Shown in pieces: positions 34,916-47,570 of a DNA stretch of 64,000 nucleotides. This DNA is from Sphagnum compactum. Its lineage: Eukaryota > Bryophyta > Sphagnopsida > Sphagnales. Numbering within the stretch: position 1 is the first letter of the stretch; each line of letters starts with the position of its first letter. The notes beneath the pieces were generated by a model. That model worked only from the letters and a program-made list of their open reading frames with translations. It did no database searches and was not told where the DNA came from. The DNA is taken from NCBI GenBank assembly GCA_965153455.1, contig OZ234495.1, positions 8,118,875 through 8,182,874 of the forward strand. The letters are read 5' to 3'. The position numbers and the translations under genes were made by a program.

Positions 34916-36044
34916 TGTCTGGAAACTCAGTTAGGGATTGCTGGACCTTGGGAAAGAGCAAGGTCTTTGGGTTAAGGATAATTTGACTTAGTAGTTGGAT
35001 AATTACTATCTGATTGTGCATAGCATGTACACATGATTGCAAGATATGTAAGTGAGGGACTGAAATATAGCTAGTACTGAGCTGCTACATTTGTGTTTGG
35101 AACTGTATGACAATTAGGCATCTACTGAGTTGCAACTGGTTGTCGGATATATCAAGATTTGCATTGGTCTATTAGGGTTCTTTCAAATTTGCTTTCACTT
35201 GCAACTCCTATTATGACTCTCCACCTTCTGAGTAACCCGTGACTCAGACATGGGTGCAAAGCATGGTTCTGAAAGCCATGCTCTTCGACCGAGCTGCCTC
35301 ACCTCAACCTTCTGTTTTGGACATATTAGATCTGGGTGAGTTCACTTTCTGATTCAGCAGCATCAGCAAATGGGTGCACTTTTTTGGCTGCTAATCAGCT
35401 TGAGATTACCAAATGACTTAGTTTTCATCGAACTTTGTGTGTTACTTGGAAAAGTGAAATATTATGTGGAGGTTATATGCTCTCAAGGAGATGAACACTG
35501 AAACAGGCATGTCAAATTTATGTAATTGCCTCCTCTTTGGAACATTTTCATGACCAAGGATTGTGGCCCTTTTGCTATTCCATGTTCAGTGTATTATCGT
35601 CCATGAACTTCTAGCTAGGGGCTATTGCTCATCTTGCTTTATGTATTTGTCTTTCAGATAGATACCCTATTATACTTCATCACTATTTAAGGTTTCTGGT
35701 CATGTGTATTTGCAGATATTTTCATGATTATGGGTTAAGGTGAGGGGTGTTGGAAGTATTCTCATTGCCACAAATAGGTTAAGGATCATGGCCAATAGCT
35801 TTTGGAAATACTTCCAAGGCTTCAAAGAACCTTCAAAATGTTCTTTTTGACACCTTGGAAATATTAAAACCATGAGCCACAATCTATGATCATGGGTTAA
35901 AGTTCCCAAAACCACAAGGTGAGATTGCTTGCCTCAAGGGCTGTGCAAAATTTTGACCAATGAGGGTTTGGTGCCTTTGTACAAAATTCTTAGCAACAGG
36001 CTGAAAATTGGATAAACTTATAATATGACTAGTTAATTGATGCA
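34916..36044. other. 3' flank of the BPA1-like gene, spacer
   Basis: Begins with the likely 3' untranslated region. No second gene was seen. Composition turns AT-rich towards the minus-strand RT element. Confidence 0.4.
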
Positions 36045-38395
36045 ACCTTGCAAAACTTTATTTATAAACACACTATAATTTGGAAAATGTACAAAGGAAT
36101 AAGAAAAAGAAAAGGGAGAAATCATAGGACATCAAGTTAGTTCAAAATAGATGTCAAAATCTCTCTATGTCTAAAATTGATGCTTGTAGTAGGTCGGCCG
36201 TATTTCTCCATGTTAAAAACTGACCACTTGCAATAGGTCAGCCATGGAGATGGGAGGTATGTTTTGAAGGGGCGGAAGTTGGGAAGTAGCTAGGCCTAGG
36301 GCTACCACTCGACTTAAGATGGAAGATGTTTGTATCTTTGCAATGTGATTAAATTTTTTTGATGAATAAAAGTAACCAAGACAAAAAGATGAATGCCCTC
36401 TAACCTTTTCGGGCTCCAAATGGCATTGGCACAATCGTGTAAAAACATATCAACTTGTTTGTGTAGACAACCAAATATTTCAATTACTAAGGGAAGAATT
36501 TGACTAGTGGGATGTCAGTTGCAATAGCTCCTTTCTTTGGCCTGAGTTGCATCAAAAACAACAAATCCTAGGGTTACACGAGATTGGGGAAGTAAATCTA
36601 TTCACGTTGGGTTGACAATGACAACATTAACTAGGGTGTGAATGCCATCTTTGGTGAGCACTATGTCAACTCATTGATGAAAGGAAGTGAACGTGACTAA
36701 AAGAAACACGTGTAGTTGTTTTCACCCCATGTGGAAGCCATTATTTCGCACAATAGTAACAAAGGTGTCACAAATTGCGTATGGGTCCCCATGTGTTCGT
36801 TACCATGAGTGCAACGTAAGAAATGGATATCCATAGGGTCAATGGGATGTGTGCACACACATCGAAAGATACCTGCAATTGAGGGATGGGGTAATCCAAG
36901 TCGTGCCCACAGTGTTGTGAAAAAAACTGGGGAAAATAATCGAAAGGTTGGGAAGACTTGTTGAATTATAAGCCAAACGCTCGCCCCTGGGCTAAAACAT
37001 AATAAAATTCGAGCATGATGGCCTTCAAATGTCCTATCAGAAAACATGTTATAAAAGGTATGATGGTGCAAATGCTCAAAAATGGAATCTTGAAGTCGAA
37101 CCATTTGTTGCCCAATGAGTTATTCAAACGGGGGAAGACACATGCAAACTAAGAGCGATAAAAAATCATATGTTGTTTTGAAGTGTTACTAAAAAAGGAA
37201 GGTGTTATTGTCGACTCGTGCTAATGCCTTAAGAAATAAGGGATGTTGATCAACAATAAACCTAACAACTATTATTGAAGCTACAAAAACCCAATTCCCT
37301 AAATAGGTTGTTGGGGTGATGGTGGCTATTGGTATGACTTGATGTCACCGAAAGATATTCGGAGAGAAGCTTGTTTATGGGCTTAATGTTTATAGTTTAA
37401 AGGATCTTTCTGGGCTATCAAAGGATCCTAAATCCATAAGGCGCCCAAACATTTAAAGGAAGGATGAGTCAAAAGAAATAAGGGACTCTATGAAAGTGGA
37501 GGAAAAATAGGCGTGCATCATAAAAGATACGATAGCCACTACATGAAATAATGAATTAAAATTCCAAAAGCTATTTGAACATCACCCATTTTATGGAAAA
37601 GGTCCACATGTCAATCATTCTCTAAAATGACATCTTTGATAAAGGATGATGTGAGTGATGAAAGGAATGGAACCCCCGATACTCTAATTCCTTCTTATGG
37701 GGTGGTAAACTTGGATGGAGTGGTAAACTAGGATGGGGTGTTAAAGTTAGGCAACAGGCTAGAAGGTGACCATGCTACACATTTTTAAGGTTGGATAGAA
37801 AAACTTATTACACAAAATTTGGTCTGTAAATATTCATATGCAAAAAATATAATTGAAAAGGGACCTATGATGTGAATGTCATTTACAATGGATGGAAATA
37901 AACAAGAAAGTAAACAATTAATTATAGAACATAAAGCCTTAAATTGGGCTAAAGCTAATAGTGCCATTTTAAAAAGATCACCTTGACAAGTTCCCACAGT
38001 AGATGTGATGATTATGACATTGCTTTCACGATTATGACGATTATAAAACAAGGAAGACTCAAATGCATATAATGCACGAACAAAGGGGATGAATTGTATA
38101 ATGTTTCCACCTATTACACGAAGTTCTTGAAATATGACCCCTCTTGACATCGAATTAAAGGCGTTTATCACATCCAGTTGGAGAACAACCCAGTCGGGGT
38201 GAAGGTCCAGGGTGCACTTGATGTTGTGGATTACTTCACAATTGCCCTTAGTTGCAATTCCAAATTAGTGCGAGAAAAAATGTGTTGCAAAAGAGTCGCA
38301 AATTAAAACATAAAATGCAGCTTGTGAGTTGATGCAATGTTTACCCCATTGCAATGGGATGAGATCCACCTAAAGGTTTGGTAACATCAAATAAT
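36045..38395 (-). pseudogene. Non-LTR-type reverse transcriptase element, degenerate
   Basis: Minus-strand reading with frameshifts gives one colinear polyprotein. Near 38395-38345 there is a segment like KPxGG.xPIA. The RT part follows (LDVINAFNSMSRGVIFQ, about 38180-38125). The catalytic-site area LFPSIVNDIHIIG near 37890 has lost the usual A-D-D pattern. A middle segment lies near 37500-37400. A Cys/His region (RLGLPHPSIAGIFRCVCTHP, then C.HGNE) is at 36917-36785, and the C-terminus ends ADLLQVVSF at 36213. The 3' untranslated tail contains TATAAATAAAG. The zinc-like C-terminus and lack of LTRs suggest a LINE-like element. Both catalytic decay and stops make it inactive. Its 3' end recurs at 50155-50375. 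Confidence 0.65.
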
Positions 38396-39900
38396 CACCT
38401 TACATGTAATTTCGCTATAAGTTCACTTCTTTGGTACTCAAGTTTATTTTCAATATTGTTCATTTGTACATAACATGGCAAAGTACACAAAGAGACCTTT
38501 TTTCATACCCTGGCCTCCATCAATTCATAGTTTTTAAAAAAATAATCCTTGAATTCATGGAAAACTCCCCAACTTGCCAATATTACTTCACAATAACACC
38601 AACAATAATGCCTTTCAATTTCTTCTTGAAAATTATGTATCGTTATGCATGCTACAACCTAAAATACACTTGAGGATTTAAGGACTTTGACCATTTTGGC
38701 ATCCACATATCCGGTTGGAGATTCAACTATATTTCCAATCACCAATATGGAACGTGTATACTTACATTTGAAAAACACAAAGACAATCATAAGACTTCTT
38801 ATCTTGGACACAACAAATGGTTGTTTGAATCTATGCACATTTTTCTTATTGGTTTCTAGTGCACCCATTCAACTTGCTTTGGATTATTATAATAACTAAT
38901 TGTGTTGATACATTGCAAGTTTTGATTTGGAACTATAAGACTTTATTCCAAGGAAAAAGAGAGGGGGGGGGGAGTGGGTTAAACATGAAGGGAAAACAAG
39001 AAGAGGCAAAATAATGACATGGTTCACTATTTAACATAAGATATGCCATGGTTCATTATTAGCACATGTGAATGGGGAGTTTCAATTTTAAAAAACAAAC
39101 TTAGAAGACATTTGTCATCTTTCACCTATTAAGAACATATAGGATATTTGAAATGGTAATGGGTGAAGGATGTTTGAGTGATGGAAGTCAAGAGGTAGCC
39201 AACCCCATGGCTATTGCCCAATTTTGGATTGTGTAAACTTGTAGCTTTTGGAACCTTCTGTTTAAAGTAAATGATTAGGACCAAGAGTAAGGGTCCTTTA
39301 AGGCCTTTCATTCCCTCACACATTGTTGGCACAATTAATTTGTCGCTCATGTTTGATGTTTGACCTCCTTTCCCCCAAACATGTGGCCAATCTTTATAAA
39401 ATCACTTGACTAGTTGCATTTGTAAGGCTTCTTCAGGATCTCAGCTTGTCTGGCCTTCTTCTCAAGATGGACAAGATTGAAGCTGAAAACACAAAAGCTC
39501 TCCCCATTGCCACATTTGGTATCTTAGCTCCCTCAGTACTTACTTCCCTTTGGCTCTTCCTTTAATCTCTTGACAAGTTGCTTCTTTGTATCTTGTCAAT
39601 GCACAGCCACCACTCGAGATCCCCACTATTTTGTGGCAGCCCAGGGCTTCCTGTCATTGTTGTTGCATGGGGCCAAGTCCTGTGAAAAAAAAACCTGGCA
39701 TGTTTCTGTTGTTTTCACTCATGTTTCTTCACCAAACTCTAATTTCCAGAGCGGTTTCCATGATTGCGGGATGTTGCCAGTCCCTGTAACTTGAGTACTT
39801 GTTTTTGCTGAGTAAATTGGTGCAAGGTCCTATTCTTTCAAATAGAGAAAAGGAAGGATGTACTTTTAACATGATCCACGACAAGACAAGCCGCCCTCAA
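38396..39900. other. Spacer, no recognised gene
   Basis: Short open frames only. A small frame near 39469-39560 (ATGGACAAGATTGAAGC...) has gene-like composition but cannot be connected to other exons. Confidence 0.35.
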
Positions 39901-39904
39901 AGTT

Positions 39905-40255
39905 GGGAAGGTGGCATGCAAACTGTTTGGGAACCTTCAGAAATTTCAAGCTTAAGATGACATGGTTGTTGGGAAGGTGGCAGGCAAAACTGGTGGAAAC
40001 TTCAGAATTTCAAGCTTAAGGTGATATGCTTGAGAAGGTGGCAGGCAAAACTGGTGGAACCTTCAGAATTTCTAGCTTAAGGTGATATGCTTGAGAAGGT
40101 GGCAGGCAAAACTGGTGGAACCTTCAGAATTTCAAGCTTAAGGTGATATGCTTGAGAAGGTGGCAGACAAACTAGTGGCAATTTCAGAATCTCAAGCTTA
40201 AGGTGACATGGTTGGGAATGTGGCAGGCAAACTGGCTGAAACATCAAAATGTCAC
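39905..40255. repeat. ~61-bp minisatellite, about six copies
   Basis: GAAGGTGGCAGGCAAACTGG recurs near 39907, 39973, 40033, 40094, 40155 and 40214. Each unit ends with TTCAGAATTTCAAGCTTAAG. The inner copies are nearly identical and the outer ones diverged, the usual pattern of array growth from the centre. Confidence 0.9.
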
Positions 40256-40520
40256 AAAATTCTGACTATGAATGAATGTCATGGGCACTCGCAGCCATAT
40301 TCTGAGTAGAAACAAAAGGAATGACAAACTCTGTGATGCTGTTGTCAAAACCATAGCTGCTCTGCCAAGAGTCACATGAGCTGTAAGAAGAAGAAATATG
40401 ATATGGGTCGTCAGAGTTTCTGTTGGCCATCACAGTGCAGTCTGTGCTGCTCAAATGGATCTTATGACTCGGAAACAGGACTCTCACATCGTGTACTCAC
40501 AGTGCTTCTCTGAGACCCTG

Positions 40521-40990
40521 TGATGGCGGCCAGAGTAAACCAATCACCCACCAATGCATCGTCCACTGGATGCTTATTGTGAGAGCATCTCCAATGGTGC
40601 TCGACATGTGATCCCACACAGTACAATTGGATGAAGAAAAAATCCAACGTGTGCTGGTTTGGCTCAGGAAAATGGTTTTGGCTCTGCATAATTGCCACGT
40701 TGTACACCTCCCGAAAAGAGTGTAATAAATATGATGTAACTGCTGCTCAGTGTTTCTGATTGGCCCATCGTAATGATTGGTCCAGGTGGTTTGCTATTAG
40801 TTGTCCCCCACCTATTTGCTATCAGTTTTATGGGTAGGGTTGCAAAAGAGTACCTAACTAAACTTGGATGTGAAAAATATTTTCACAGGGTCACATACTG
40901 AGCGCCGCTGGAGATGCTCTGACTCAGTTGTGGATGAACATACATACTTCATGGTACACTGGTGGGTGCTGGTTCACTCTGGCGCTGTGT
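40521..40990. mobile_element. MITE-like inverted repeat
   Basis: The left arm 40521-40622 is the imperfect reverse complement of 40887-40990 over about 100 bases. Shared blocks are GGAGATGCTCT, TCACAT..GAGC and TGGTGGGTG.TTGGTT.ACTCTGGC, with about 260 bases between. The GAGCATCTCCAA motif is common in terminal repeats of plant MITEs. No coding sequence. Target duplication not determined. Confidence 0.5.
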
Positions 40991-40999
40991 TGCGTGTAA

Positions 41000-42495
41000 C
41001 TCACATCCTGGATAGCAGCGCTCGGTGGCAGCTCTACTCTGTGGCAGCTCTCCTCAAGCCTCCACACCTCCATCTTCATCATCAAACCTCCACAAATTTC
41101 AAAATCCCACTCCGCAATATATCCCATGATGTGCAGTTCTGCTCATAAAAAAGAAAAGAAAAGGACGTTGAAACAAGTGCAGGCAGGCGCACATGGTGAA
41201 CTGATCTCAGTGTGATATTTGGGGGGGGGGTGGTGGGAAACCAAGCGGACTCTCTCTGTATCATTATTAGCCCGGGACAGTTTCCAGTGTCTTCAGCCAG
41301 ATGATCTGATAGAAGTCTACACTAAAACAAAAGTGGAAGAAGCTATACAGAAGGCTGTCTATGTATGTTCAAAGCAATCTCTGTATGGGAAGACACAACA
41401 TGGAAGGTGTTTAGAATACAAAGAAGTTGAAGAAGCACGGCCAAACTTTATATAAAACCAACAAACAAACACTCACCCCCAAGGGAAAAGGAAAGAACAA
41501 CGATGTAACTGGCAAGAGGCTTGCTGGTTATCGAGGATTTCAAAAAGATAAGTTGTAATTATGCAACAAAACATCCCTGTTATGATTAAACATTCCTCTG
41601 ATTTGCAATTGTTCAGGTTGATCATTCATTTCAATGCTTAGGTACCAGATCTCTCTTTTTTTAAGGAGATCAAACATCAAACCCTAAAACTTCCCACCAA
41701 GTTTCCCATATTTTAATGAGATTTATTTGAAGGGAAAAATGGGGAGAAATTGTTTATTGCAACTTTATTGAATGCAAAGGGCCCCTGAGGACCCTAAGGT
41801 GTTCATTGTCAAGTAAAATTTTGCAGAGTATATAAATAGTAGAAATCTTGGGGATCAACTCACAATTATTCCAAGCAAAAGCTTGGAATTTTGAAAAACT
41901 CACACACTAAAATTTTGAACTCTAGTGATGGGGTTTTCTACCTCTAAACTATGGTGTCCACATATTTCATTCCAACACATTTCTCCTGTAACAACACGAT
42001 GCATTACTTGGGGTAAAAAAAAGTTGAAAATAATAATAATATGGTCTAGGAGTAGAAGGATGAATAAGTATGGGAATAAATAATCCAACTTATGAATTTT
42101 ATCTTGAGAATCTTTGACTGGGGATGTAGGCTTGGACTCATGAATAATTTAATTAATTATTTTAAACTAGACGTAGTTGAAGATGAATTATGTGAATTTG
42201 ACTAAATTTTAAAGAAGAAGATTTCAAACAATTTAAGGGCTTGTTCATAAGAAGTATGATAGTTCTAAAAATTTAATATGTGACATAATATCATTGGTTT
42301 GTAGTTGATGAACAAAAATGTGGACAAACAATGTCAATTATACGTCGATTCATTTTGTCAAGCTATGGGTGGAGCTTCAAGCTCATATTCTCATTTTCCT
42401 TTGTTTTTGAAACATAATAACAAACCCAATCTGACAAGCTATTGGTAGCCTTCAAGTCAAGCTCATCGGTAGAGGTCGTAGGAGTTTCACTTACA
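41000..42495. other. Spacer, no recognised gene
   Basis: A 78-codon plus frame (41219-41455) has no family resemblance. A poly-G run lies at 41220-41229. Nothing else was recognised. Confidence 0.35.
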
Positions 42496-42499
42496 CACC

Positions 42500-42566
42500 A
42501 TTAGGTTTGAACTCAAGACTTTCTTGAGGTCTGGAGGTCCCAGAATGGTCTATGCCAATGAAACAA
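42500..42566 (-). repeat. tRNA-like SINE head, third copy
   Basis: On the minus strand TGTTTCATTGG (42565-42555) resembles box A and GAGTTCAAACC (42514-42504) resembles box B, spaced as in the other two units though more diverged. Confidence 0.35.
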
Positions 42567-45500
42567 TAGCCTTAGGATTCCTTCTCATTCTTTCGTGTTC
42601 TTAATTATTTTGTGTTAAACCTTGGGATAAGTTTTAGTGTAACAAATTTATGCCACAATAAACTTATGTGTCCCTTTTGATTTTGAATATATTTACAAGT
42701 GCAAACATACATGATTTTGGTTAGTGAACTTTATGAAACAAAGTTTTTAGGCATGTTTAATGAGTTCTCCATGGAGGGTAGCCCATGTAAAGATCGAATT
42801 TTAAGTTTGTGGGTGACTCTAATGCAAAATCATGTAAGTTTTATCTCTTTGATTGTTTAAGTGCTTTGTTTGGTTTGTGGGTGTCGTGTGGGGCATTTAG
42901 TTGTGTAACCCACCTATGTGACAATGGAGATTTAATTCAAAATTAACCCTTATAAACCTAGATCCTTTCAAGGCTACATGCCTTTTGATGCCACTAACTT
43001 TAAACATGATGAACATTTTGTAAAAAATCCTAGAAAGGGAAATTCACAAAAAACATATTATTTAACGTTGGTGGTTGAGTCACATAGTTATTTTGAAACT
43101 TGGAAATTTTGTATCTATTTTTAAAAACCTTGTGGAGATATTTAGGGAATTCTAGAAAAATTAGCTCCAACAATTCCAACAAAATGTCATTTACACCAAA
43201 TTTTAGATGAAACCAATGTCAAAGGATGTGAAAATGGCTTCAACATTTTTAAATTCACAAAGGATATTGTGATTGTAAAAATACCTTGGAAAAGAAAATG
43301 ATTATTTTGGTTAGTTAGTTACAATGATTGATTGAGTGATCATTGATTGTTATTATTGGTTAGTTTTAGTGATTGGCCATGTGTGACATTTGCACAAACT
43401 TTCAATATATATTATCCCATATTTATTGTTTATTGATTGGGGAGAAGCAAACATTTAACACTAAACTTAAATGCAATAATTAATGATATTGCCCAAATAC
43501 AATGTATCCTTTGGAGCTCCTCTAAGGAAGAAAACATGGGCAGATATGTGAACATTCTAATTACTTAAATAATGTGCAAATATAACTTTACAAAGAATAT
43601 AAAATGTAAGAAATATGGTGTGTAGTAAGGAAATGAGAAGAAAAGAAAATAATTTGAAACACTAACACTAACTTAGGTAGGAATGGAAAGAAAAATGCTA
43701 AATACCATTTAAGTTAATGTTACTTGACATAGATGTTATTTCTTTGTTTTATGATGTTATCTAAATGTTAGGCTATTGACACCATAGGCTTTAACATTAG
43801 GTGTGATTATAATTTACGTATTGGGAAAGAGCCAAGAGAAATGTAAACATGATGTCAAAGTAGGTGTTGTGCCTCTATAACGGTCAGGATCAAATTTTCG
43901 AAATTGCACCTTTGAAGCCTACAACAAATGAAAGAATTATGATGATAATAGCTTGTTCCCCAATCTTGGAGCATCTACTAGCCGAGGAATAAAAGGATGA
44001 AACTAAATATGACACAAGTCCCTTTCCCAAACACGTGCGAACCAAGAGTTCAAGTTTGTTGCCAAAATCTATTAATATGTTATTTTTACCACCTCCCATT
44101 GGTTCAGTTAAATACATAGGTAGGTCATACATTTCCTACATCCATGGCTGACAATGCAAAGGTTGACATTACAATTTTGGTACATACCCTTAGTAAGGGG
44201 GTTGTGGTTCGATCATTAAGAGTTGAATTAGATTCCACTAACCTACCTCCATATTGAAAGTCCTTACTATTTTGAAAAAATCCTATGTGCTCCCACATCT
44301 TAGTATTCTTACAATATTCACTAAGGACAAACTCCATGAAATAAATGCACTTCCCCAAATTTTCATGTCTAGAAGGAATGGACTATTACCTTACTCAAGT
44401 TGAACAACACATGTAACTATTGAAAAAGATGAAAAATTAATATAATTATTTTTTATCAATGTTGTTGGCAATACTGGGTTTGACATCAAAATTTTCATTG
44501 ACAATGTGAAAATTTTGGACATCCATGGTTTACATTTGGTAAAGAATTCACATCTAGGACATAAACCTCCTCACTCCCACATATGTACCTGACCAAAACA
44601 CACATTTTATGACCTAAAATTCTAATAGCAACGTGTATTTCATGAATTTGAATTGATTCCATTGTAAACAAAACTCTTGTCTTGTGTATTTTGTTCACAC
44701 CTCTTACCTTAACAATTCAACACCCTAAACAACCTTGTTTGGATGTATATTTAATTTCAAATAAGGCAATTACCCTTCATCTTCAATTTCATATTTTCCA
44801 TATGTTACTTTATAGTGTAAGAAGAGGTGGCATTCTCCCATTGTTTTAATAATTTCTCAATGTGGTAAAAAACATGATACATTTCAAATAGTTGTGTAGC
44901 AATTGTTGCTATATATTCCAATAAAATGCTTAACATTTTAAAAACACATCCCCTTACATTTTTCCACATCCCAAAATCAAAGTTTTTCCAAACTTGCACA
45001 TCCTAGGAACTTGGTATTTTTTTGTGGGCACTCATCCAAAAACCAAAGTAAGTGCTTGTGTAAAACAACATTTATTGGGACAATACCCTAATACAAGAAC
45101 GGTTTTAGCATAAATTAAATTATTTTTTGGTTTTGTCAAAGTTTTTAAAACTATTTATCACTTGTGCCGAAATTTTTATAATTTATATAGAAAATTAAGA
45201 ATCTTGAAGTTTTCAATTGTCATGTTTGAATTACAAACCTTAAAGTTCAATAACTTAAGACTAAGATAGTCTCGACACGTTAGACTACCTTACCTTAAGG
45301 TTAGTTTTGTCATTAAATAATCCTCAAAATAGTGAAATGAATTTTTGTATAAATATGAAGTTTACATGTTGAAAATCATCATAATTATGATAGGTTACAC
45401 TCTAAATAATTTCAATATTCATATCAAAATATAATAATAGATCATGGAAAATATAATAATTTCAAAATTAAAAAACGAATTATTTTTTGAAAAAAAAAAA

Positions 45501-45620
45501 TCATTTTGTCAATGTGAAACTGACCTTAGGCTACAATATCCCATAAACATAGCAAAAGTGTGTTTATTATGTTTTATAATCATTACCTGCCAAATTTTTT
45601 AGAATTACTAAAAAAAACCA
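42567..45620. other. AT-rich spacer, no recognised gene
   Basis: Minus-strand frames of 60-80 codons at 43890-44132, 44125-44358 and 44495-44698 have no recognised domain. They may be relics of an unknown element. No support for a gene. Confidence 0.35.
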
Positions 45621-45849
45621 AGTGCGGAAGTTAAGATTTAAAATTTAATTAATTATTCAACAGTTTGTTGCCATGGGCATTTTCAACCCTAACTGGAAAG
45701 AAGTCCCACCACCATCAATAATCAATCATCCCAGGAGTGATGGCACATTGGTTATGGATTAAATCTAATCGCCAGATTTTTATGATAAATTCCGGTAGTT
45801 AGCCAGAAATATAGAAGGATTCTTTTTCTTTTTCCTACTTTTATATCTA

Positions 45850-47513
45850 GTATATAGCCAAATCTGGCTACGACAGAAGAATCCACGGACCAACCTCGGA
45901 CCGACAGAATGAGAGCCACAGAGAGAAGAAGGGGGTGGGGGGGGAGGGAAATAGAGTCCCGCGCCGTCGGCAGCAAGCAAACAGGCCATTGCGGCGGTCG
46001 TTGCATGGTGTTGGAACACGTGGATGAGCTCTACTAGCAGCTGCCGTGAACGGCAAGGGAGCCAGGTGCCTTAATTCGGTAGAGTGAGAGCTGCGTACGC
46101 CATCACCCACCCAGCCGCCTTTCCTTCCCCCCTTCGCTCGCGCCATAGCTTTACAAGGCGCGCCTCGTTGTTGCACCAAGCAAGGAACGTAGCCTGACCC
46201 TAAACCCTAAAAACCTGTCCTGTGCGCTTCACAACCCCCCACCCCCCCACCCACATGCCTCGCTCTGCAACACAGACTCTTCTGTGTATTTTCTGGTATG
46301 ATCACTGGGGCCCCGCCCGCCACAGACCAGCAGTAGTGACTTAGCAGGCGTCCCGACCAGTGGAGGTGCCCTAAGAGATCTCACTCACGAAGGTGAAGGT
46401 ACCATTAGTGTGAGTGCTGCGTACCCCACCCCGACCCCAACCCCCAATGAACCTCGCAACATCGCAAAACCCTTCTTTAAAACCTCTGGCTCTCCCCCCA
46501 CCCCTTTTGCCTGCCACGCCCTACACAGAACTTCCAACCAGTCCTTCGTTGCCTTCTGTAAAACCCGCAAATCACTTTACTCTGTCCCAACTCTCCTGTA
46601 CTCTGCTTAAGTAGCCGATTTCCAAGTTCGCTGATCAATCACATTGGGCTTGGTTCCTTTTTTTTTTTCCTGGTTGGTTTCGGTTGGGTTTGGTTTTTGT
46701 TTTGGTAGCTTTCATAGAGTATGACTGTTGTCAACAACTTTGTCACAAGAAGCCATTTCGATTGCCTCCCTTAATGTATTGGAGTTCGTTCTTTCGGACC
46801 TTTGTATTTTTGGTATTTGAGTTTGTCAGCTCCGAGTTGCTTTTAATTGTTCCACAAATAGCCCTCCCATGAGGTTTTTATGTTGACAAAGTGTTTTCTA
46901 AGCTCTGGGTCTTGGAATAATGTCATGTAGTGGGAATTCCCGCTCTTGTGTTACTGATCCCCTTTGTTTTCGGTTACACAAGTTCGCATGATCTGTAAAG
47001 CTTTACAGAGACTGGATACGAGAATTTATTTTCTGTTTCTGCGCGTCCCTCGTTACCTTTCCCTGGTCTCGCAATTGAAAATCGGCGTTCTGATCTGAAT
47101 GCTTTCTTCGCTTTCGTGTGTCTGCGAGTGAAGTCATCGGATCGCGTTAGAAGAGATCGGAGCCTGCGGTTCGCCGTCTGGCAATCTTTACACTGCATGT
47201 AACATTGGGGGCACATGCTACGTGCGAGTTGTTGAGTTCGCGGGCTTTTCACATTCCCGCTGATAACGGCACCAGGGGAGAGAGGTTCTTGTTGGGGGTG
47301 GGAAGGATTGGGGGATTTGGTCCGCGTGATGGCTTGAAAGACGTGTAAACGGTGTCCGGATAGGAACAGCCAGCCACTCGAGGATTCACGTCCAGGGCGC
47401 CCTCAACTTGCTCTACTTCGTCTTTGTCATTTGGGGTCTCTCCGTCGCTGTGTTGTTGCGGGCGTAGTATTAGTAGCGGTGGATCCCCTTTCTCAGTTGA
47501 GGAGAAGAGAACA
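45850..47513 (+). promoter_or_regulatory. GC/CpG-rich promoter and leader region of the ODC gene
   Basis: From about 45860 composition changes sharply to GC-rich with many CpG dinucleotides, unlike the AT-rich DNA before it. It holds a telobox-like TAAACCCTAA near 46200, C-rich runs near 46230-46252, and GGGGCCCCGCCCGCC near 46307. It leads directly to the ODC start. Open frames on both strands here overlap and look like chance GC-rich frames. Transcription start and leader introns could not be placed. Confidence 0.5.
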
Positions 47514-47570
47514 ATGTGGGCTTGGCTTGGCTTGGATTGCCTTGGGGAGTCGGTCACGATGACAAGCTAA
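47514..47570 (+). CDS. Upstream ORF (18 codons) overlapping the ODC start
   Basis: ATG at 47514 opens an 18-codon frame (MWAWLGLDCLGESVTMTS) that ends at TAA 47568-47570. The last A of the stop is the first base of the ODC ATG (TAATG). It lies in a different frame from ODC. This arrangement would favour termination-reinitiation control if the leader includes it. Whether it is translated is unknown. The repeated CTTGG motif (47521-47533) lies inside it. Confidence 0.45.
   Translation: MWAWLGLDCLGESVTMTS

Noticed and set aside
45868-46179. Minus-strand GC-rich ORF upstream of ODC
   Set aside because: Overlapping frames of similar length occur in all readings of this GC-rich area, and no domain was recognised.
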